64,000 nt of DNA, taken from the NCBI GenBank assembly GCA_043228905.1, contig JBHGNT010000003.1, forward strand, positions 12,710,001-12,774,000, written 5' to 3'. The number at the start of each line of letters is the position of its first letter. Position 1 is the first letter of the stretch. This DNA is from Azolla caroliniana. Its lineage: Eukaryota > Polypodiophyta. The notes beneath the pieces are model-generated. The model was not told where the DNA came from and did not search any database. It saw only the letters and a list, made by a program, of their open reading frames with translations. Both the position numbers and the translations under genes were made by a program. Of this stretch, positions 42,994 to 54,064 are shown in pieces.

Positions 42994-43880
42994 GCTCTTC
43001 TACTCCAGCATTGCCCTTGCCGCATCGATAAGAGACAGGTTCTTCCTCTCGGCAACATTGTTCTGTTGCGGTGTGTATTTGCAGTTGAACTCTCGCCGAA
43101 TTCCCGTTTGTTGCAGATAACTGTTGAATTGGCCGGAAAAGTATTCTTTCCCACCATCCGACCGTAGGCATTTGATCTTCCTCTCCGATTCCCGTTCCAC
43201 CATGCTTCGGCGACTCCGGAAACACTCGAAGACTTCACTCTTACGCTCAATGAGGTACTAGATCCATGTGTGCCGCGTATAGTCGTCGATGAAGGAGACG
43301 AAATATCGACTCCGGGCAAGATTAACATTCTGTGCCGGTCCCCACACATTCGAATGGATTAGGTCGAGCTTGTTACGGCTCCGGTTACGTTCGGTGGGGA
43401 ATGGAAGTCGGTGTTGCTTCCCGAGTTGGTAGGCTTCACATACTTGGGCCTTCCGGCCGCTGAACTTCGACAAACCGAAAACAACTTGTTTCGTTTGCAA
43501 GTCTTGAAGCCTCCGGTAATTGACATGGCCTATCCGCTTGTGCCACAGGTCGATGTCCGATTCAACCTTCTGTCCTTTTGCAAACCAAGCGATACCAACG
43601 TCATTGGTGTCGAGGATAAACATCCTCCCATCTCTGCACCCTTGAGCAATAATCTGGCCCTCTTCCTCGATGAAGCACCCTAGGTGCATAAACCGCACCT
43701 ACATCCCCTGGTCGACGATCTGTCCGACTGACACTAGGTTCTTCGTGATTGTCAGAATGTGTAATACGTTCATCAACTTCCCCTTCTGTCCGACGTGGCT
43801 CAAATGGACTTCTCCGACGTGCACGATTGGGTGAGGAGTGTCGTCTTCGGTTTCAACTACTCCTGGTTGATCCGATAGAA
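42994..43880 (-). pseudogene. C2 protease end and integrase
   Basis: 43880-43699 holds the end of protease (GVVETEDDTPHPIVHVGEVH and MNVLHILTITKNLVSVGQIV). 43698-43258 has GAG-pre-integrase DIDLWHKRIGHVNYRRLQDL and the start of the core, VSFIDDYTRHTWI. 43203-43000 has CLRSDGGKEYFSGQFNSYL and TPQQNNVAERKNLSLIDAA, with second Asp and Glu intact. A stop and shift near 43255 break it. The protease active site and gag are lost at the G4 junction. Confidence 0.85.
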
Positions 43881-43881
43881 A

Positions 43882-44657
43882 GCTAATCATACAAATGTAG
43901 TGTGCATGAAAACCAAAGTTAGAAAAAGCATGATGTTTGCATGTGATAAACTTAGACTCTTCCATTACTATATAAGGGAGAGAGAAAGATGTATAGAGCT
44001 TGTGGATTTTTTGTAGGGGGAATTAATATAAAATATTCGTGGGATTCACGATTTTGCCATCTATTTCTCTCTTACAATCTAAGTATCAATTAATACACTA
44101 TACTCGTGGGATTCACGAGTTTCATATCTTCCTCTTGCAATCTATTCATAACTAACCTTATCTCATATTCTTCTTTCTCCTAGTCCAAAACCCTAGCGAG
44201 TCCCACCCGACTCACGCCAACGATCCGAAGCGAAAGGCCCGACAATGTGACAAAAGCTCGACTCGAAGTCTGAGAAATGTATCCTCGTAGGATACTCACT
44301 CAAACAAAAGGGGTACAAATGCTACAACCCATCTACCCGAAAAGTTCACGTAAGTCGAGATGTCGTTTTCAACGAGTACGCATCCTGGTACGCACCAGAA
44401 ACAACTTCGACTCTGACTCCACTCGACCCGAAATCCGCTGAAATGGAGATAGAAGACGAAGATCGGCTCACACGCATGTTTGAAGAAAGCCTGATTACGA
44501 CATGGCTTAGTGGACCACGGGAGCCATCTATTTCATATCTTCCTCTTGCAATCTATTCATAACTAACCTTATCTCATATTCTTCTTTCTCCTAGTCCAAA
44601 TCCCTAGCGGTTCCCACCCGACTCACGCCAATTATCTGGAGCGAAAGGCCCGACACA
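43882..44657 (+). repeat. Disrupted G4 5' LTR with captured copia piece
   Basis: 43882-44231 matches 55701-56070 (end of the 3' LTR). 44232-44525 is a copia integrase piece (KSEKCILVGYSLKQKGYKCY) matching 56071-56352 with only a few differences. 44531-44657 is LTR end again, leading into gag. The first block therefore copies the junction of the G4 3' LTR with C5. The first 276 bp of the LTR are missing here. Confidence 0.8.
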
Positions 44658-44723
44658 AGTAGTGAACCCGATGTGAAACCCAGGTGGCAAGGAGTGGAAA
44701 ATCAACCAGAAACTAAAAACATA

Positions 44724-45780
44724 ATGGCAATGTTCGAGCAGATGTTACAAGAACAACACGCGATGTTGGAGATTGCGGCGGCAGTAGAGCGGCTCGTGCA
44801 ACGTAACAGGCAATTCAACGGGAAGGATGTGTCGCGATATTTGCGGGATTACAAGGCGGAAATGCTACAGTGCGGAATATTGGAAGGATTGCAGGTTACA
44901 TACTTCAATCGGGTGGCTATGAACGGGCTTCAAGGGAGTATCCACAGGATACGACAACAAAATCCGACGTGGGAAACATTTGAAGAAACGCTAAAGACCA
45001 CGTTCGCCATTGAGGACTTCTCCAAGGCAATGCGAAGGGGATTTGAAGATTGGGTGGAAATGCCAGACAAGGGGCTGAAGATGCTCGATGTGTTTTCGGC
45101 ATTTGAAAGTCAGTTCAGGAGGTTGTCCGCGAGAGATCAAGCTATCCTCGCACTGGACAAAGTGATCATGTTTCTACGAGCCGTGGATGTCCGAGACCGG
45201 AAAGATCTTAGAATGCTTCTAGAGGACACCACTACTGAGAGTGGCCTCTCCAATACATGGGAAAACATGCGGGACATCGTCGCACGATACACAAAGAGGG
45301 GGAAATGGCTTGGTAGTGAAGAAAAGAGGGTTTCAGAACCAATTCCGAAACCAAGATCCGGATTGGAAGACCATCAACTGCGAGCTTGGGAGACTACGGC
45401 CGAGAAGGGAATCGATGCAACCACGGTGGAGCAGTTGCTGAAGGAGATGGAGAATCTGAAAATCGTGATGGTGAAGAAATTGGATGACCATCCCACAAGT
45501 TCCAAGTATATGGACGGTCGATGCATATGGTGCGATAGCACCGAACATGATCGGAGGGATTGCGATGAGCACAAGGAGGCGCTACGACGGGACCTTATCT
45601 ACTACGAGGGAAATCAGATTCATTCGATGGACTCTCGGAAGCCACTCCGACCGAACTTCTGAATAGGCGGCATGAAGAAGGCCCTAGAGGAGGAAATAGC
45701 GGCGAAAACCAATTATGCAACAACCACGGGGATATGTGTGGGTGAGTCCTCTGGACCAAAGGCGTCCTTTTGGCCGGAAG
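44724..45780 (+). pseudogene. G4 gag
   Basis: ATG 44724 (MAMFEQMLQEQ) runs open to TGA at 45662, with NPTWETFEETLKTTFAIEDF and FEDWVEMPDKGLKMLDVFSA. The zinc knuckle is CIWCDSTEHDRRDC. The G3 counterpart continues past this point, so the stop is premature; the homology goes on as IGGMKKALEEEIAAKTN up to S2 at 45781. It is the best-preserved part of G4. Confidence 0.85.
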
Positions 45781-46259
45781 TGTTACCGTACGAGACATAC
45801 GTGTGATTGATAAGTGTGATAAGTGAGGGTGAAAGATGTAATGTGTGGATATGTATGTGTGATTTTGTACGATTATGAGTGTGAATGTAAGTGTGAATGT
45901 GGTAGATACAAAGAGGTGTGAGTGAGTGACTAGGTGTGAGTGCCAAAGGGGCTTGCACCCTTGTGGATCTACCCCTTTGTACCTATTTAAGCCCTTATGG
46001 GGAATGAATGAACAATGATCATTTTCTCTCTCAATCTCTCTCTCTCTCTCTTCCCTCCCCTTAACGTTGAACCCCCTTGGGAGGGGGGTGGAGCCATTCT
46101 AGGCACTAACCCCCACCCTGCAATGCTTCTCAATGCTTGTCAACATCTTCATGATCTCTCTCACCATCATACTCTCCATCATCTTCATTATTACACCATG
46201 TCTATCTTTGTCATCAATAATCATCATTACCATTAACCCTAACCCTAAAACCTACAATA
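45781..46259 (+). mobile_element. S2: 479-bp solo LTR
   Basis: Starts TGTTACCGTACGAGAC, ends CCTACAATA, flanked by perfect GGAAG duplications (45776-45780, 46260-46264). Same family as S1, with the same CT/GA tract, TATTTAA box and AACCCTAACCCTAAAA near the end. It interrupts G4 between gag and protease. Confidence 0.9.
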
Positions 46260-46263
46260 GGAA

Positions 46264-47114
46264 GTGCTAGAAAACCCAGAGAAAATTGATTCTAATGAGA
46301 TCCGAAGAACCGTGGAAGGCATCTGAGAAGCTACGGGATGTGAGTGCCCCGTCGATAAGAATAGTGGGTATGCCCTATGCCAATTACATGAGGTTATGTA
46401 AATCAGGAACGACAGCACACGGATGATGCGGCCGGACCATCAAAGATGATGGAGGGCTGGAACTCCGAAGGGAAAGGAAAAGGAAAAACAATTCCGGCAT
46501 TCAAACTCGCTTCGGACATCGAGCAATAGACGGACTTAAAAAAGGTGTTTGAGGAGAGAATCCTCGATACCCGGGTAGATTTTTCGCTTCGGGAATTATT
46601 CGGAATAGCGAAGAAGGAGTTCCACGATCTTCTTGTGGATCTCGTGAAGAGAAAATGACAAAATACGGAGGAAAATGCTCGAAGGGTGAATGCAAATACC
46701 GTTCTAATGATTAACACCGAAGTGGAAAATGAAATTCCGAACTCCCACTACACAAGGCCACATTGGGCACACACAACTACGGAGACTCCGGTCCGAATCG
46801 GAAACATGAAGGAGCCCATACTGGCATTGATTGATCATGGATCGGAGATCAATTTGATGTCCAAGGAGTTCTACCGAAAGGGGAAGTGGCCTATTAATAC
46901 TAATCATGGATGGAAGATCCGAGCAGCCACTAAAGCAACGGAAGATTTATTTGTGGCTTGTCCGGATGTGACGATGAAGATCGGAGATGTGAAGATTGAC
47001 CAAAATTTCTTCGTGCAAGATGAGGTCTCCCACTACGTCATCCTCGGACAACCCTTTATCACGACTTCACGGATGGAGACAAAGGTGCTCGATAGTGGAG
47101 CGGCTTTTGCATGA
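46264..47114 (+). pseudogene. G4 gag-protease linker and protease
   Basis: The linker (46264-46700) is frameshifted but matches the G3 region VELSLREVLGIAKKEFHD (FSLRELFGIAKKEFHD here). From 46686 an open stretch gives HYTRPHWAHTTTETPVRIG, then LALIDHGSEINLMSKEFY (D-H-G active site) and HYVILGQPFITTSRMETKV, ending GAAFA. The DHG is shared with G3, so it is a lineage trait and not decay. Confidence 0.85.
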
Positions 47115-48464
47115 ATTTGGAGGGAAAGTGGAGGGAAAACAGTCCAATTCCTAACCGTGCCATCAAATCACGAAAGGAACAAGAGAGAGCTCTTGTCCCA
47201 AACAAAAATGGATTTTTAAAGCAGACTGTTGCGGAGTGGGGAAGTGATAGTCTGAGAAACCTTGATACCCCACACAGGAAGAAACCTCTCGGAGCAAAAC
47301 AAGTACGAATTAGTCTGGATGGGGCATCTACGTACACGGCCATAACCGGAGTAATGAAGGAAGAATTCCAAAAGGTGCAAGATGAGTTACGGTCTGCATC
47401 AATAATAAAAGAAGGTGAAGAAATCGTGGGAATAGTCGAAGAAGTGTTCTATGGGAACACGCTATAACGGCTTGAAGAGCTTCCGGTAGAGATGTATGAG
47501 ATCATTGCGAAAATGGAGTTGGATGTGCTCCGCAAACAAGAAGCAATGGTATGTACGCAATATAAGACCGTGGAAAAGAAGGTGAAACCGGCCGCGGGAC
47601 CGCTACCCGCCAATAGCGAACAAAAGAGGAAAGAAGTCTCGGGAGATCCGACACGTCGGAAGTCCGTGGATATCGGACATGCCTTCAAGGATGAGACCCG
47701 GAAGAAACTTTGGATTGGTGGAGGTGGTTTCCTCTCACAAAATGAAGAAGAACGGTTTCGTGAGATGTTGGAGCAACATGGAAGAGCATTTGCATTCACA
47801 TCGAGATAGATAGGGTGTGCTGATCCGAAGATAGTGGAGCTTATAATGATCTTCACGATTGACCATGTACTGTGGAACTTGAATCCGATTCCGGTGCCAC
47901 AGGCACATATTCCGAAAATCATTGGCTTGCTCAAGGAGAAGGTGGCGATGGGGATTCTAGAGCCATCAAACGCCCTGTACTCAAATCAATGGTTTACGGT
48001 TCTAAAGAAAAATGGGTCACTCCGATTTATTCAAGATTTGCAACTGGTGAACAAGGTCACGATCCGGAACTCTGGAGTCGGTCCGATAGTGGACCAATTT
48101 GCGGAAGCGTTTGCCGATCGCACGATATACTCCATCGGAGACCTATACTCTAGGTATGACCAATTCGAAGTAGCCGTGGAGAGCCGAGACATCACTACCA
48201 TGCGAACACCGATAGGATTAGTCCGGTTGTGCATGGTACCACAAGGCGTGACAAACTCGGTCACACATATTATGAATGCGATGAACAAGGTGCTCCGGGA
48301 CTGCATTCTGGAGATAACGATGCCATTCCTAGATGACATTCCAATAAAAGGATGTGTTGTAGAAGAAAAAGATGAGACTATGGATGATCAGGGATGCCGA
48401 AAGTTCATAGTTCACCATATTCGTGATTGCGAGAAAGTGTTACGGAAGTTAGAAGATGTGCAAC
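47115..48464 (+). pseudogene. G4 pol: N-terminal region and reverse transcriptase
   Basis: The N-terminal pieces (47492-47809) match G3 (YKTVEKKVKPAAGPLP, GHAFKDETRKKLWIGGGGF). RT from 47834: VLKKNGSLRFIQDLQLVNK, YSIGDLYSRYDQFEV (motif A), TMRTPIGLVRLCMVPQG and MPFLDDIPIKGC. It breaks at DVQL, where C4 is inserted, and resumes at 53201 as TLSGEKSEFGQ. Stops occur at about 47464 and 47808. Confidence 0.88.
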
Positions 48465-48885
48465 TGTTGCGATACAAGCTCAACATTGGTCGTATCGGCT
48501 ATACAAGCCGAGAACGGGATCGGTTGGGATTGATTGGTTAGGCCGGACTGGTGCGTAAACTGGTGTGCAATGAGAAGCCGTAACATTGCGTAAACCGCGA
48601 GGCCGTTGGAAAGAAATTCCGTGTAGGAATATATTTTGGGAGTTAGTGTAGAGCTAATTTATGAGCATTGAAGTACGTGTCAGTACTTCTGTCAGTCCGT
48701 ATGGACTTGTATAAAAGAGCTCACTGAGCACATCCTATGTACAGATTGAGTATTATTTTGAATTGAATTTCCGTGTGTTCTCTCTCTCTGTCTCTCCCGT
48801 GTACTGTGTATATTCAAGCTCTCCATTAAACTTGCATATTTTCTGTGTTCAGTTTTCTACTTACTTCCGCACGCTATTCTTTACA
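48465..48885 (+). repeat. C4 5' LTR
   Basis: TGTTGCGATACAAG...TTCTTTACA. TATA box TTGTATAAAAGAGC at about 48706. A CT tract follows in the transcribed part. Confidence 0.9.
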
Positions 48886-48899
48886 TGGTATCAGGCAGC
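48886..48899 (+). promoter_or_regulatory. C4 primer-binding site
   Basis: TGGTATCAGGCAGC directly abuts the LTR. The first nine bases match the tRNA-iMet-type copia site. Confidence 0.8.
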
Positions 48900-48924
48900 G
48901 ATTGCATTACGCCGAAGGATCCAA

Positions 48925-50423
48925 AAAAGCCAGAAAAAGGGTCAGCCTTCGTGATGAGACACAAAGCGAACTCAATGAAGAAGTCCACCCCGAAATCGGA
49001 TGAGGTGTGGTGCGTCGACTTCGGCGCATCAAACCACATGACGTGCCACAAGGAGTGGTTCTCATACCTTGCGAAACCGATGCAACCGGGAGTAGTCACA
49101 ACCGGAGACGACACTCCGCATCCGATCGAGAATGTCGGTGAAGTTACCCTGAACCATGTCGAGAAGAAAGGGAAACTCATGAATGTGTTACACGTCCCGA
49201 CAATCACAACGAATCTGGTGTCGATCGGGCAGATCGTCGACTAGGGGATGCAAGTCCGGTTCGCGTATCTCGAGTGCTTCATCAAGGAAGAAGGCCGAGT
49301 TATTGTGCAAGGGTGCAGAGACGGGAGGATGTTTATCCTCAACTCTAGTGATGGTGGTACCGCAATGTTCGCGAAAGGACAAAAAGTCGAGTCGGATATC
49401 GACTTATGGCACAAGCGGATAGGCCACGTCAACTATCAACGGCTTCAGGACTTGCAATCGAAACATGTGGTGTTCGGATTGCCCAAATTTAGTGGCTGGA
49501 AGGTACAAATTTGTGAAGCCTACTAGCTAGGGAAGCAACACTGACTTCCTTTCCCTAATGAGCATAACCGGAGCCAGAACAAGCTCGACTTGATATATTC
49601 CGATGTATGGGGGCTGGCACCGGACGTTAGTCTTGGTGGGAGTCAATATTTCGTCTCCTTCATCGACGACTATACGCGGCACATGTGGATCTACCTCATT
49701 GAGAAGAAGAGTGAAGTCTTCAACTGTTTCGGGGACCTCAAGAGTTTCATCGAAAGGTAAATAGGAAGAAAGATCAAGTGCCTACGGTCGGATGGCAGAA
49801 AAGAGTACTTTTCCGGTAAATTCAACGGGTATCTACAATAGATGGGAATTTGACGCGAATTCAATTGCAGATATATGCCGGAGCAAAACGGCGTGGCCTA
49901 AAGGAAAAATCGGTCAGTTGTGGAAGCAACGTGGGAAATGCTTGAAGAAAAGAGCTTGCCCAACTTCTATTGGGCCGAGGCGGTACGAACCGCGGTCTAC
50001 ATCCAGAACCTGATCGGAGAAAAAGTGTCAGCGCATGAGCTATACTTCGGAACGAAGCCAAATCTACAACACTTGAGAGTTTTCGGTAACATTGCATATG
50101 TGCATGTGCCAAAGAAGAAACGGAGGAAGTTGGACGCGAAAGCTGAGAGGTGTATCTTGGTCGGCTATTCGGACGAGCAGAATGGTTATAAGTGTTATAA
50201 CCCTCGCACCAAAGAAGCGCGCGTGAGTCGCGACGTTGTGTTTAACAAGTCCGTGTCCTGGTACTTGCCTCTGACTCCGGACCTCACCACCAATCCGAGT
50301 TTTGACGTTGAGGTCAGCAAGGATGAGATCCCTCCGGATGAGCCTGAAATCAGGACCCGTGAAGAGAGTCCGATTTCAATTTGGTTTAGCGGACCGAATG
50401 GACGACGGAGTCAGTTCGACTAG
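48925..50423 (+). pseudogene. C4 protease and integrase
   Basis: Protease: VWCVDFGASNHMTCHKEWFS, where the Ser of D-S-G-A has become Phe, then NVLHVPTITTNLVSIGQIVD and a stop. Integrase: IDLWHKRIGHVNYQRLQDLQ, VSFIDDYTRHMWIYLIEKKS, CLRSDGRKEYFSG and MPEQNGVA followed by a stop where the catalytic Glu codon should be next. C-terminus: LRVFGNIAYVHVPKKKRR and CILVGYSDEQNGYKCYNP. At least six stops, mostly TAG or TGA. Confidence 0.88.
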
Positions 50424-51570
50424 TCCGATGAAGAGCCGGCGAGTAGTGGAGACTCAGCCGCACATTCCCCACGCAGGAAGCCAAGGAGACAGCTTACGCG
50501 CAAGGAAAAACGGAAGAAGAAGGTGTCGGACTACGGCACAGATAGGAACGAGTCGGATTGACGTGAGTCCGACTTCGAGGGAAGTGATGACGGGTCTTCG
50601 AGAGCGAAGAAAGCCTCACCATCGGCTAATGAGCAATTACGCCGATCTACCCGCTAGAAGAACCCTGTTGTGCGGTTCGGTTACAACGAGTACATGGCGC
50701 ATCACTGTGCGTACATGACGCGTGTAGCGGAAGTGCGTGAGCCGGAGAGCTACGTAGAAGCGATGAAAAACGTGAATTGGCGTGTTGCGATGGAGGAAGA
50801 GATGCGCGCATTGGCTAAAAATGACACCTGGGACCTAGTTGATGCACCGAAAGGTGTGACGCCGATCGGATGTAGGTGGGTATACCAGGTCAAGTACAAC
50901 ATTGACGGCTCAGTCAACTGATACAAGGCCCGGTTAGTAGCAAAAGGTTACGCGCAGCAACACAACATTGACTACGATGAGACATTTGCACCGGTCGCGA
51001 AGATGACGACCGTCCGTGTTTTGCTTGTGATAGTTGCGGCAAAGGGGTGACACTTACATCATATGGATGTATAGAATGCGTTCCTGCAAGGTGAGCTTGA
51101 GGAATAGGTGTACATGGTACAACCCCCTGGATTTCAGTCTGGAATGAACACTTCGGCGGTGTGCCGATTGAAGAAGTCCCTTTACAGACTAAAGCAAGCC
51201 CAACATGCCTGGAACATGAAGATCACGCAGCAATTGCGTTGGATGGGCTTTGTGATGTCGAAATCAGACTTCTCACTGTTCATCCGGAAAGGTCGACTCG
51301 GGCCAGTTAGCATTTTACTTTATTTTGATGACTTGGTCATCACCGACGCCGACCTCGGTGAGATTGACTATGTGAAGCTCCAACTTGCGGCATCACTCGA
51401 TATGAAGGATCTGGGGGGCCTTCATTACTTCCTCGGGATCGAAGTGATCCACACCCCCAACGGCATACTGATCAGCCAACGACATTACGTGTTGAGTATG
51501 CTCTTCAAATTCGGGATGGCCGACTGTAAGTCCGTCTCGGCTCCTTTGGATAGAACCGTCAAGCTTCGCC
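50424..51570 (+). pseudogene. C4 reverse transcriptase
   Basis: [60 protein letters not shown] and [14 protein letters not shown], interrupted by TGA/TAG at several Gln/Trp/Arg positions, then VCRLKKSLYRLKQAQHAWNM and LLYFDDLVITD. The catalytic pair DD is kept (YFDD instead of YVDD). LGIEVIHTPNGILISQRHYV follows. Confidence 0.88.
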
Positions 51571-52680
51571 CAGATTCCGGAAAGGTATGCGACCCGAAGA
51601 GGTTCCGACAGATAGTCGGAAGCCTTACATACTTGACCATCACCCGACCAGATCTCAGCTACCCGGTCAGGGTGATTAGTCAGTTCATGGCGCGACCTAC
51701 CGAGGAGCATCTTCAGTGTACGCAACACATACTGCGGTACGTAAGCGGCACTAAGGACCGGGGGCTACTATATCGGACTGGTACAGCCCCGCAATTGGTT
51801 GGCTACACAGATGGCGATTGGGCCAGCAACGTCGTCAATTGCCGATCCACGTCCGGTTTCACGTGGAGTGCCGCGATCGCGTGGAGTAGCAAGAAGTAGC
51901 CGACAGTTGCGTTGTCGAGCACTGAAGTTGAGTATAGAGGAGCGGTTTTCGCGACATGCGAAGCCATATGGTTGAAGCGGCTACTTAAGGATCTGCATAT
52001 TGAGGTATCCGATCCAACGACAATCTACTACGACAACCTCAGCAGCATCCAACTAGCGAAGAACCCCATCTTCCACGTCTAGACTAAGCACATTGAGGTG
52101 CACTACCATTTCGTCCGTGAGCGTTTCCTCTCCGGTGAAGTCGAACTTCAGTATGTTCCGACAGATCGGCAGACCACCGACATCTTCATCAAGCCTCTTG
52201 GTCTGGACAAGTTGCGGCAATTCTCGGGTGCGCTTGGGTTGCGTCACCTCGATGTGCCGAACTTGAGGGGGAGAGACGTCCCGAATGACTATGGAAGGGG
52301 GAGAGAAGTTCTGGAAAACCGTGATGCCAAGTCGGATGACGAATTCGATTTCGGATCGGCTGATGAAGCCGAGGGGGGATCCGTGGAAGATTCTGAAAGT
52401 GGACATAAGGGGAGCAGTCAAAAGAAAGAGTTTAAGCCAACCAAGCATGGGGGAGACGAAGCCATCAAGCATGGGAAGACCGAAGAAGATTTGGAGACAG
52501 CCAACTCGGACGAGAGCGAAAACCGATCGGAGGAAGCCGAGTCGGTTCGCATGTTTGATTCGGACACGCTAAATCAACCAAAGGCCAAGAGGAAGAGAAG
52601 GAAACAGAAGAGCCACCAGCATTGCAACAGCAAGGAAGCTGAGAAGGGCCGTGTGAGCAGACAAGCCAACTGGAAGGGTT
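51571..52680 (+). pseudogene. C4 RNase H with charged C-terminal extension
   Basis: RNase H: YVSGTKDRGLLYRTG, LVGYTDGDWASNVVNCRSTS, ALSSTEVEYRGAVFATCEAI and YYDNLSSIQLAKNP, then IEVHYHFVRERFLSGEVEL, TTDIFIKPLGLDKLRQF and LDVPNLRG (about 52270). Copia pol normally stops here because the purine tract follows. Instead some 135 codons continue: acidic (SDDEFDFGSADEAEGG), then basic (KAKRKRRKQKS), ending QANWKG at 52680. The LTR starts 115 bases later, after a second purine run ACGGGGAG. Confidence 0.82.
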
Positions 52681-52794
52681 GAGGCGTGCGGAATCGAACA
52701 GGTCGAGGAGCGCGAGCAAGACGTGAAGACCAGAAGGAACCGGAGCGTAGATCTCGAAGAGCAAATGGAACCTCAAGTTGAGCTTGACGGGGAG

Positions 52795-53195
52795 TGTTGA
52801 GATACAAGTTCAACATTGGCCGGATTGGTTGTACAAGCCGGGAAACGGATTGGTTGGGATCAATCAGTTAGGCCAAACCGGTGCGTAAACCGGGTGCGTA
52901 AACAGCGAGGCCGTTGGAAAGTTATTCCGCGTAGGAATATATTTTGGGAGTTAGTGTAGAGCTCATTTATGAGCATTGAATTACGTGTTAGTACTTCTGT
53001 CAGTCCGTATGGACTTGTATAAAAGTGCTCACTGAGCACATCCTATGTACAGATTGAGTATTATTTTGAATTGAATTTATGTATGTTCTCTCTCTCTCTG
53101 TCTCTCTCGCGTATTGTGTATATTCAAGCTCTCCATTAAACCTGCATATTTTCTATGTTCGGTTTTCTACTTGCTTCCGCATGCTATTCTTTACA
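52795..53195 (+). repeat. C4 3' LTR
   Basis: TGTTGAGATACAAG...TTCTTTACA, with the same TATA box (TTGTATAAAAGTGC) and CT tract as the 5' copy. Confidence 0.9.
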
Positions 53196-53200
53196 ACACC

Positions 53201-54064
53201 TAACACTCTCCGGAGAGAAATCGGAATTCGGGCAAGAAGAGATATTGGTGGTCACCAACCAAGATTGATGTGATTCAAGCTATGAAAGAAATATGCGAGT
53301 CACAATCCGAAGTCCGTAGATTTCTTGGGGCATGTGCATTTTATCACATATGGATTCCGCATTATGCACACATTGCGGACCCACTCTATCACTTGTTGCG
53401 GAAGGGAAAGAAGTTCGAATGGAAACCGGAACATACCAAAGTTGTGAAGAAGCTCAAGAAATCACTGCAGAGGGCAGAAGCACTTAAGAAGCCAACTATG
53501 ACCGACCGATTGTAGTAATGGTTGATACAAGTCGAACCGGGATTGGATGGGTCATCAATCAAGCCAATTCGGATGGTTCACGATATCCGATCCGATTCGG
53601 AGCAAAGGTTCTCAACGAAAGGCAACGCGGAAGTTAAAAGAGAATTATGGGGAGTCGTGACAACGATAAAATCAGATCGAGATTACTTGATTGGAGCCGA
53701 AGTAATGATCGAAATGGATTGTCTTCCGATACTCAGGCTGATGCGATGTTGCACGATACCGGATGTGGCTATGCTAAGATGGATTGGATATGTAAAGTTC
53801 CTTAATCCGGAGATACGACACATCTCCAGAAAAGACAACACAGTAGCGGATATGCTATCAAGGGCACGGTTTGGAGACGACATGGCCGAATCCGATAAGG
53901 AATCCGAAAACTACTTTACTTCGGAGCACATACGTCGGGTGAACATAATCCGAGAATTCCAGGAAGAAGAATACAAGGGAGAAAGTTTGTTGATCGGGAA
54001 AGTGCTACAAAAAAGAGAGCTAAGATCCGAAGTAAGAAGCGACAAGTCTAGAAGTTTTTCTTGA
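53201..54064 (+). pseudogene. G4 RT thumb and RNase H
   Basis: Resumes the interrupted RT: TLSGEKSEFGQEEILVV, SEVRRFLGACAFYHIWIPHY, then RNase H with VDTSRTGIGWVINQ, VKRELWGVVTTIKSDRDYLI and IEMDCLPIL, and ISRKDNTVADMLSRARF. Acidic residues match G3. Frameshifts at about 53275, 53515 and 53640. Confidence 0.85.

Larger units (their letters stand above)
32582..43880 (-). mobile_element. C2: Ty1/copia element split by gypsy G3
   Basis: Minus-strand order: protease end (43880), integrase, RT (to 41560), [G3], RT end, RNase H, charged extension, purine tract, 3' LTR (32582-32997). G3 sits just past the YVDD motif; joining 41560 to 34395 with one GCGG copy restores ITGPGVPKINRVKS in frame. The 5' part is missing, cut at 43880 by G4-derived LTR sequence. 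It is the least decayed copia in the window. Confidence 0.9.
48465..53195 (+). mobile_element. C4: gag-less Ty1/copia element inside G4
   Basis: LTRs 48465-48885 and 52795-53195 (TGTTG...TTTACA) with about one difference per ten bases and a small indel, so old. Target copies are GCAAC (5') and ACACC (3'), two mismatches; removing C4 with one copy restores DVQLTLSGEK in G4. A primer site follows the 5' LTR, then protease begins almost at once: gag is missing. Integrase, RT, RNase H and a charged extension follow. Confidence 0.88.
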
